A DNA stretch of 17,519 nucleotides, taken from contig CAZVED010000020.1 in the NCBI GenBank assembly GCA_964626205.1, forward strand, positions 1 through 17,519, written 5' to 3'. A program made the position numbers and the translations under genes. The notes beneath the pieces are model-generated. The model had not been told where the DNA came from. It did not search any database and saw only the letters and a list, made by a program, of their open reading frames with translations. Shown here in pieces: positions 5,822 to 12,700 of this stretch. Every line of letters starts with the position of its first letter. The stretch's first letter is position 1. This DNA comes from CAZVED01 sp964626205 (GTDB lineage Bacteria > Patescibacteriota > Patescibacteriia > SG8-24).

Positions 5822-7084
5822 TTACGGAGCGAGCGAACCGAACCACTTCTTCAATGTCTTGCCTACTTTCTCCATGGACTTTCCTCCCCCTTTGGCGAAC
5901 AACGTCATTTTCTTCGGTGAACCTGCAGGCGTGTCGTTGATTCCCCACTGCACCAGACCAATCGCCGTCGTAAACGAGAGGTCGTTGACGCGATCCGTAA
6001 TGCTCGTGACGCCGACCGGATATCCAATTTGCGCCGGAAGACGAAGCTTCGCTTTCGCCGCCTCCACGAGACCGGGAAGCTTCGCGCCACCGCCCGTGAG
6101 CACCACGCCGGCCGGCAGCATGCCGGACTTCCCGCACTTCACGAGCTCGGCATCGATCTTCTCCAGCAGCTCGTCCACGCGCGCCTCGACAATCTGCGCC
6201 ACATACTTGAGCGAGACCATCTCATCCTCCGCTGCTCCGAAATCCTTGAGGTTGATTTCGTCCTTCTTGGAGAACTGCTGCGGCGCAGCGGATGCCACAC
6301 CGAGCTTCACCGCTTCTGCGACCTCGGAATTCCTGATGCCGATGCCGATGTCCGACGTGATGTGCTCCGATCCGATAGGCAACGACGCGAGTCGGATGAT
6401 GTCGCCCTGTTCGAATACCACGAGACTCGTGGTGGACCCGCCGATGTTCACCACAGCGACACCGAGCTCCTTCTGCTTCGGAGTGACGACGACCTCAGAA
6501 GTCGCCAGCACGCCCAAGACGAGGCGCTCGATGTTCACACCGGTCCGGTACACACACTTCGTAAGATTCTTGATGTGCGACGACAGCCCTTGGATGATCT
6601 GTGTGTCCACCTCAAGACGGATACCGTTCATGCCGACAGGATCTTTCACGCCATGCTGACCGTCGACGGTGAAGACCTTCGGGATGACGTGAATGATCTC
6701 GTGATTCACCGGGGTCGCTACAGTCTGTGCTGCCTCGACTGCGCGTTCGACATCATCCTCTCGGATTTCGCCGTCCGCACGAGCGACGGCGACGACGCCC
6801 TTGCTCTCGATCATGGAGACGTTCACTCCGGAAATGGCGACAAACGCGGAATCCACTGGCACACCCGTCATTCGCTCGACCTTCTCGATACATGACGACA
6901 CGGAAGACACCGTGTCCTCGATGGAGGTAATGACGCCGCGAGTAATCCCCTCTGATGGCACCTCGATGGCGCCGATGATGTGCACCTGCTCCTTGTCGCC
7001 GACAGGCAAACGCTGGCCGACCGCGATGCGGACGCCAGTAGAACCGATATCAATGCCTGCGAATAATGCGTCTTCAGCGGCCAT
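5822..7084 (-). CDS. ftsA: Cell division protein FtsA
   Basis: FtsA is the actin-like ATPase that anchors FtsZ filaments to the inner face of the membrane. The 420-residue product has the phosphate-1 loop FAGIDIGSTGVR (8-19), a 1C/SHS2-type insert with the NHEIIHVIPKVFTVDG segment (127-142), a phosphate-2 region VVNIGGSTTS (211-220), an adenosine motif LTGGGAKLPGL, and a C-terminal amphipathic helix (VGKTLKKWFGSL) that is the expected membrane-targeting sequence. In the phosphate-2 loop the aspartate normally found in the actin fold (DIGG.TT) is Asn213. The ATG at 7084 overlaps the end of dgkA by 11 bases, so translation is probably coupled. ftsZ is the next gene but is separated by a terminator and its own promoter. 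Confidence 0.97.
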   Translation of the reverse strand: MAAEDALFAGIDIGSTGVRIAVGQRLPVGDKEQVHIIGAIEVPSEGITRGVITSIEDTVSSVSSCIEKVERMTGVPVDSAFVAISGVNVSMIESKGVVAVARADGEIREDDVERAVEAAQTVATPVNHEIIHVIPKVFTVDGQHGVKDPVGMNGIRLEVDTQIIQGLSSHIKNLTKCVYRTGVNIERLVLGVLATSEVVVTPKQKELGVAVVNIGGSTTSLVVFEQGDIIRLASLPIGSEHITSDIGIGIRNSEVAEAVKLGVASAAPQQFSKKDEINLKDFGAAEDEMVSLKYVAQIVEARVDELLEKIDAELVKCGKSGMLPAGVVLTGGGAKLPGLVEAAKAKLRLPAQIGYPVGVTSITDRVNDLSFTTAIGLVQWGINDTPAGSPKKMTLFAKGGGKSMEKVGKTLKKWFGSLAP

Positions 7085-7454
7085 ACATCATGGTGACAAG
7101 ATAGGGCCAAAAAATGGATGCACCTATGAGGAGCGCTCCGATGGATGCGACAAGGACGGAGCCGGCCATGATGTCCTTGATGTCCTCCACATAGTGGTGG
7201 ATCCTCGGCTTCATCATGTCGACCATGCGCTCGAAAATACTATTCATCAATTCTAACACGAGCACGAACACCACAGCAAGCGAAAGTAGGGCCTTTTCCG
7301 GAGTCCGAAGCCCTAACGCGAACATGGCCACGACCACGACCAGACCAATGACCACCTGAATCCGAAAACTCTGCTCCTCACGAAACACGATCCTGATGCC
7401 TTTCCAGGCATAGGATACGCTGCGGCGCAATCGACCGAGATGAAACATCGTCAT
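7074..7454 (-). CDS. dgkA: Diacylglycerol kinase / undecaprenol kinase family membrane protein
   Basis: This family phosphorylates membrane lipids, either diacylglycerol or undecaprenol, the latter feeding the lipid carrier of cell wall synthesis. The 126-residue product has the usual size and three hydrophobic segments (about 32-49, 55-71, 96-120). Characteristic residues are REEQSFR (25-31), ELMNSIFERMVDM (68-80) with Glu68, Asn71, Glu75 and Asp79, and DIKDIMAGSV (91-100) with the Lys-Asp pair before the third helix. Its position directly after ybeY matches the ybeY-dgkA order of many Gram-positive bacteria and points to undecaprenol kinase, but the substrate cannot be read from sequence. 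The start codon overlaps the ybeY stop as ATGA, and the 3' end overlaps the ftsA start. MFHLG (7448) is an alternative start two codons on. Confidence 0.93.
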   Translation of the reverse strand: MTMFHLGRLRRSVSYAWKGIRIVFREEQSFRIQVVIGLVVVVAMFALGLRTPEKALLSLAVVFVLVLELMNSIFERMVDMMKPRIHHYVEDIKDIMAGSVLVASIGALLIGASIFWPYLVTMMYGR

Positions 7455-7879
7455 AGGATACCGGTTCTGATGAGGATATCGTGTTGGAGGCCGAACATCA
7501 CGCGCTCTTCCGCGAGCGTGATGTGATCGTACCCGAGCAAATGAAGCATGCCGTGAACGACCATGAGGGCGAATTCCTCGCGAACCAGCTTTCCCGTCCG
7601 CTTTGCCTGACGCTTCACTTGCGGCAAGCAGATGACGATGTCGCCGAGCGACATATCCTTTCTTCCCTTTCCATACCCGAACGACAGCACGTCCGTGACC
7701 GCATCTTTCCCTCGATACCGTCGGTTCAGTCTTCGGATTTCGGCATCCCCGACCGTAGAAATATCCACGATTGCGCTCTGAGGAGGCCCTGCAAGGCCAT
7801 ACGTGGCTTCTGCAAGGCCCTCAACGAGCTTCCGTGAGACTCCAGAGGGTAAGCGACCGCTGAGCTCGACATGAACCAT
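7451..7879 (-). CDS. ybeY: Endoribonuclease YbeY (rRNA maturation factor)
   Basis: YbeY is a zinc-dependent single-strand endoribonuclease involved in 16S rRNA 3'-end maturation and ribosome quality control. The 142-residue product contains LNRRYRGKDAVTDVLSF (51-67), LGDIVIC (78-84), EEFALMVVHGMLHLLGYDH (101-119) with the metal-binding histidines 109, 113 and 119, and a normal C-terminus. I chose the ATG at 7879 because GGGGAG lies seven bases upstream within the end of the preceding gene. The frame is open nine codons further, but that extension overlaps the upstream gene and carries no family sequence. The gene starts four bases after the stop of the cysteine-rich membrane protein gene and overlaps dgkA by four bases, so it sits in the middle of a coupled operon. 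Confidence 0.96.
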   Translation of the reverse strand: MVHVELSGRLPSGVSRKLVEGLAEATYGLAGPPQSAIVDISTVGDAEIRRLNRRYRGKDAVTDVLSFGYGKGRKDMSLGDIVICLPQVKRQAKRTGKLVREEFALMVVHGMLHLLGYDHITLAEERVMFGLQHDILIRTGIL

Positions 7880-7883
7880 AGGA

Positions 7884-9086
7884 TTACTCCCCTGCAGGGA
7901 GCACACGGAGGCTGTTCGCCATCATCTCGAACGTCACCCGGAACTGGATGGCCGCGCTCCCACCAAGGTCGTAAGAGACGATAAACACCTTGTTCCCTCC
8001 ACGGACGAAGAATGCCGACCGGTTCTGGCTTGCGAGGTATTCATACCCCCTCCTCGTGAGCTGTGGACGCAAGGATGCCTCCGACACCGACGGATCCAGC
8101 GCGGCATACCAATCCGCGAGCGAGTCCCCCTCTGCAAGGTCTTCCACGAGCACGTCGATGAACTCCCCGGTTGGCGCACTAAACCGCGTCTGCCCTTCCG
8201 GACCTGTGCTGAGGACCCAGCCTGTAGGGCGATAGATTTCGTAGCCGAGCGCACTATCCGCATGCACGGTAATGCCTGGGTTGTCCGATAACGGAACCGG
8301 CTGCGCATTATTCGGATCGAAGAGGTTCAGCACCTCGTTGAGATCAACGAATCCGTCGCTGTCGGTGTCGGTCCTACGTGAATCGGTCTGGTAAATGGAG
8401 CGCTCCTCGAGATCGGTCAGACCGTCAGAATCGGTGTCGATTCCAGGTACCGGCTCCGGCGGTCGGCAGTCCGCCGGACACGATGCCGGCGTTTCACCTT
8501 CTTCGCACTGCTCATTGCCACAGACCGGAGGCGGCGGGCCGCAGTCGACCGCGCAGGATTGGGCGGTCTCCCCTGCTTCACAGACCGTGTTTCCGCACAC
8601 GGAAGGCGGCGCAGGACAGTCCGCGCTACACGAGGTATACGACTCACCTTCCTCGCAGACCGTATTTCCGCAAATCGGGACTGGCGGCGGACAGTCGGAA
8701 GGACACGATGCCGTGGACTCCCCGGCCTCGCACATAGCGTTGCCGCAGACCGGCGCAATGACAGGCGGCTCTTGATTACCAGATAGCAGGAAGAATGCGG
8801 CTGCTCCGGCAGCAAGCAGCACGGCGACTGCGACAATAACGATAAGAAGCGTCTTCTTCTTTTTCTTTGGCGCTCCAGGTACGGGCACTGCTGGCTTTGC
8901 GCCCGGTACAGGAATTGGTACGGCAGGTTTCTCTGGAACCGATTTCGGAAGCTTTTTCTTTAACGCAGCACCGTAAAACTTTTCCGGAATGACATGAATC
9001 ACCAGCTCCTCTTTGGGCTGTTGCATGCCTGCCGGTTTCTGCAGACCGTCTGTCGTGTTCGCCTGATCGGCCATGGGAGATTGCAT
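7884..9086 (-). CDS. Single-pass membrane protein with four CGN-type cysteine repeats and calcium-binding-like loops, 400 aa
   Basis: Function is unknown; the architecture is clear. A proline-rich cytoplasmic N-terminus (1-73, including VIHVIPEKFYGAALKKK) ends in a lysine cluster (KKKKK) that should stay inside. A transmembrane helix follows (79-101). Outside are four nearly identical 19-residue units of the form CGN..C..GE....C..DC, at 114-132, 139-157, 164-182 and 189-207, spaced exactly 25 residues apart by proline-rich linkers. Two D.DSDG...L.E loops (217-228 and 240-251) resemble thrombospondin type 3 calcium motifs. The C-terminal domain (about 270-400) begins GYEIYRPTGW and ends MMANSLRVL, a pattern reminiscent of PsbP-like domains; that is inference. 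The start at 9086 overlaps the upstream stop as TAATG. ATG at 9074 (MADQ) is an alternative. Repeat units match short cysteine motifs in the giant protein upstream. Confidence 0.88.
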   Translation of the reverse strand: MQSPMADQANTTDGLQKPAGMQQPKEELVIHVIPEKFYGAALKKKLPKSVPEKPAVPIPVPGAKPAVPVPGAPKKKKKTLLIVIVAVAVLLAAGAAAFFLLSGNQEPPVIAPVCGNAMCEAGESTASCPSDCPPPVPICGNTVCEEGESYTSCSADCPAPPSVCGNTVCEAGETAQSCAVDCGPPPPVCGNEQCEEGETPASCPADCRPPEPVPGIDTDSDGLTDLEERSIYQTDSRRTDTDSDGFVDLNEVLNLFDPNNAQPVPLSDNPGITVHADSALGYEIYRPTGWVLSTGPEGQTRFSAPTGEFIDVLVEDLAEGDSLADWYAALDPSVSEASLRPQLTRRGYEYLASQNRSAFFVRGGNKVFIVSYDLGGSAAIQFRVTFEMMANSLRVLPAGE

Positions 9087-9745
9087 TATTGTCCGTTCGC
9101 GGGAATCTCGAAGAGGCGACCTGGACCTTTCGGGTCATATCCGCCGCGGACTTCTTCACCGTCCAAGAATCCGTCCCCGTCGGTATCGGGATTCAGCGGG
9201 TCGGTGCCGTAGATGTCCACCTCTTCCCTGTCCGACAAGCCATCACCATCGGTATCTGCAAGCGATGGGTTCGTACCGAGCTGCGCCTCGCGCATGTCAT
9301 CGAGCCCGTCGCCATCAGTATCGAGTGGGGCGGCTGCCTGATCTCCAGGGAAGAACGGGTCGGTGGCGTCGGGTTCCGTTTCGGCAGGAACCTCATCAAC
9401 CGCCGGTTCTGGTTCCGGTACCGGCTCCGGAGTGACCTCGGTCTCGGTTTGCGGTTCAGGTTCCACAACGGCTACGTCTTCTTGAGCTGGAACTACTTGT
9501 TCCGAAGCGCTCCGGAAGAACAAGAAGTACGCGCCTACGCCGATGCCTCCGAGAACGACAACCGCAATAGCTGCGAAGATGAGCTTCGATGGACCGCTTG
9601 CCGAGGCTCCTGCAGCGATTCCGCTTTCGATGCCGGACTGCGTTCCGGAGCGAGGGGGTGCCGGAGGCCGCGGCGGCATACCGGCAGGTTTTGCCGATTC
9701 GGTCTCCGCGAAGATATCTTGTGGTTCGTTACCTTTGTCGAACAT
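9086..9745 (-). CDS. Single-pass membrane protein with thrombospondin type 3-like calcium repeats, 219 aa
   Basis: Function is unknown. The cytoplasmic N-terminus (1-53) starts MFDKGNEPQDIFAETES and includes a proline patch (PPRPPAPP). A transmembrane helix spans about 54-77. Outside, an acidic Pro/Glu/Val-rich spacer (82-135) leads to three D.DGDG...D loops (142-150, 164-172, 187-195) spaced 22-23 residues apart, each followed by an E-rich helix and TNP/TDP/YDP turn, as in thrombospondin type 3 repeats that bind calcium. The protein ends shortly after the last loop. N-in topology is inferred from the absence of a cleavable signal and from the family design. A TGCTATACT promoter lies 17 bases upstream. 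The gene opens an overlapping operon that continues through ybeY, dgkA and ftsA. Calcium binding is family knowledge, not shown here. Confidence 0.88.
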   Translation of the reverse strand: MFDKGNEPQDIFAETESAKPAGMPPRPPAPPRSGTQSGIESGIAAGASASGPSKLIFAAIAVVVLGGIGVGAYFLFFRSASEQVVPAQEDVAVVEPEPQTETEVTPEPVPEPEPAVDEVPAETEPDATDPFFPGDQAAAPLDTDGDGLDDMREAQLGTNPSLADTDGDGLSDREEVDIYGTDPLNPDTDGDGFLDGEEVRGGYDPKGPGRLFEIPANGQ

Positions 9746-9762
9746 ATGATTCCATTAAGGAC

Positions 9763-9771
9763 AGTATAGCA
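9763..9771 (-). promoter_or_regulatory. Extended -10 promoter for the membrane protein-ybeY-dgkA-ftsA operon
   Basis: TG-C-TATACT on the minus strand, identical to the element before the EVE-domain gene. Transcription would start near 9756, giving a leader of about 11 bases before the ATG at 9745. No clear -35. It lies in the 43-base gap after the giant gene. Confidence 0.5.
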
Positions 9772-9788
9772 CAGCAGGAGTCATTCCC

Positions 9789-12700
9789 TTATTGCGGCCC
9801 GCAATCACTCGCGCAGTTCTCCGAATTCTCACCGAACGACGGGTGACAGGTGCGGTCGCCACAGTACGGAGTGCCTGGTGGAGGAATGCAGACGTCGCGG
9901 AATGCACCGTCCTGGATGCGCGTCACATACTGGGAAGCAATTGGCGCATCCTCGTCTTCCGCGCACATCCAGTTCTCCGTTCCGACGATACCCCGCCAGA
10001 TGTTCCTGACCCACCCGCTGTTATTATTCCCGCCAGTACACGCCCTGATGTCATCAAGACATGCCCCATTCACCCACCCGCAGCCCGACCTGTTGTTACA
10101 ATCCGTAGCATTGCCAAGATTGCAATTTGCCGTAGCGCGAGGCGTCATTGCGAAGACGGTGATTCCCCCGCCCCGCAAGTGGCACCCTGGCAGCGTGCAA
10201 TTCCTTGCCGCACTCGTCGCGAGCCGCTCCGCCAAGATCTCCGGCGTCACCGCAGCTTGCGCAGTTCCGACCTTGACGCAGGTATTGTTCTGCCAAGAGC
10301 AGTTCGGTATAGCCTGACAAGCGACACGTCCGCTGCAGTTCGGCTGCTCATTGCAAAGCATTTCCGTCGTACCTAACGTACAAAGATCAGGAACGACACC
10401 CAGCTCGACGATCTGATTCAGGTCGCATCGGGACAACTCACGCTCACCAGTCTCGCCAAGGAGGCCACACCATGCGGATTGCGCGAACGTATCCGTGACC
10501 ATGACGATATACTTCTTCGCCACGTTCGACCGCCAGGCTATCTGTGTCCGCCCTGCCGCGAGCGAGGTAAGGACGTCCGTCGATATCTCGACACCCCTGC
10601 TATACGCCGGCGTTACCCGCGTATCCCCACTCGTCCCGCTTTCATAGGACCAAAGGAGATCAAGGCCTTCGCGCAGTTCTACCGCCGTCCCGAGATTCTG
10701 AACGATGATACCCGTCTCCAAGTTCGGTTCGAAAGCATCGACCTCAGAACTCCCGATGGTCACGAGACCGAACCGATGCGAGGTGCTGGTATACCCTGCG
10801 GCGAACGTTCCGAGAGCGTCGGAGATCGCCTTGATCATCGTATCCATCGATCCAGAGACATCCACGGCGAATACCACATCCACCGGTTCGCTGTCATCCA
10901 CCTTGCTGTTGCAGTCATTGTCGATACCGTCGCAGATTTCCGGCGCCGCAGGGATGTTGATACTGCCGTACGAGTACGCCTGATGCGTCGTCCCATCGAA
11001 CATGTTGCAATCAGCCTCGTCTGGCACGCCGTCACCGTCCTTGTCGTAGTCGCACTGATCGGCAAGGGCTCCGGAGAAGTTCAGCGTGCTGATACCGCCA
11101 ACGAAATCCTGTGCATACCATTGGGAGAACATGTCCGTTGACCAATTACGCAGCAAGTCTTGAGGGTTGCTCGTCGTGCTTGAAGGATCACGATCGAAAT
11201 TGCTTCCGACATTGTGACAGACGTTGGTGTCCGGCAAGGTGCAGACGAACCTGCAGGAGGTGGGATCGCATGACGCTTGGCCGCGAAGCCTGCCCCACGA
11301 ACGGTATTGCTGGCGGGTATCGCGACAGATCCACGTGTTCCCTGGCGTCTGTGCGACGCCCGGCTCACACTGCTCGATGCCGTTCACGAGACCGTCACCG
11401 CAGAACCCACCGAGGATGGTCGCGACTTTACAGGAGCTGCTGCAGTAGTTGCAGTCTCGACCGTATTCCGGACTGCACCGGACGCCGTTCTGCCCGCCGG
11501 CGTCGCACTCCTCGCCGCCAGCGACGTTGAGGTATCCATCACCACAGACATTCGCACGGCATTCACGGCGACCAATGTCAATGACGCAGGCTCCGGCATC
11601 GCCGTAGCGCGTATCCTCGGCGCCATCATCGCACTCCTCGCCAGTCTCACGGATGCCGTTACCACACTGCCCCGGAGCGGTTACCTGCCACGATCCCCAT
11701 GTGCAAGACAGCGCGCCTGCCGCCTGCGTGTTGCAAGTGCGAATATTCGTACGCTCCGGCTCTACAGGGAACCCGCCGCACGAGATGCCTGACGGACAAT
11801 CCGCAGACGTTTCACACGGCGATTGCACGCCGACACGCGGGTCGACCACACAGTATCCGCGCGAGGTTTGCGTCTCTCCGTCGCACTGTTCGTTGCCGTT
11901 CACGATACCGTCGCCACAGCGCGGACCCGGACCACGACAATCCCATGCGCAGCCTGCGCGTGGCGTCCCCGACGTTGCGGAAGGAGTTCCGCAAGCGGCA
12001 CCACCCGGCGTCTGCAGGAATCCGTTCCGAATGTAGGAGCCGTTAAACTGACCGCAATCACAGGACTCTCCTGGCTGGATAGTGCCGTCGCCACAGCTTG
12101 CGCCAATGCCGGTACAAGTCGGATCATCCTGGCACTCTTGAGTCAAGCCGCAGCCCCGCTCACACCGACCATAGGTGCCATTCAACGAACCGTCATCGCA
12201 CCGTTCCGGCGCCTGAATGACGCCGTCGCCACAGACGCCAGCCTGACAAGCGCCAAGAACAATTGTGCACGACGTCGAACAGGTGTCCTGACGAACACCG
12301 GGTCTTCCGCCACTACCTGGGCACGACACCGGAGCAAGCGCAACGCCCGGCTCACATGCCTCGCCGTCGTTCACGATGCCGTCACCGCACTCCCCTGCTG
12401 CACCGATATCCGCTCCGCTCCTGCACTGACTCATGCCCGGCGCGACTCCACCCAACAGGGCACGGCCTTGGCGATACGTGCAGAATCCGGCACCGGTATC
12501 CCAAGCACATGCGCCTCCGAGCGCCGCAGTACAAGAGGCCGCATCACGGAATTCTGGACACGTCGCCGGTGCAGGACCTCCCCATACCGCCCTCGCGACA
12601 CATGTCGTACCGCTCCATGCGCACGTCGCGTCAAAACGATCACAGACGCCACGCGTACGGTAGGCGGCACAGTCGGTCTCGAAGTCCATCGCCACGGAGA

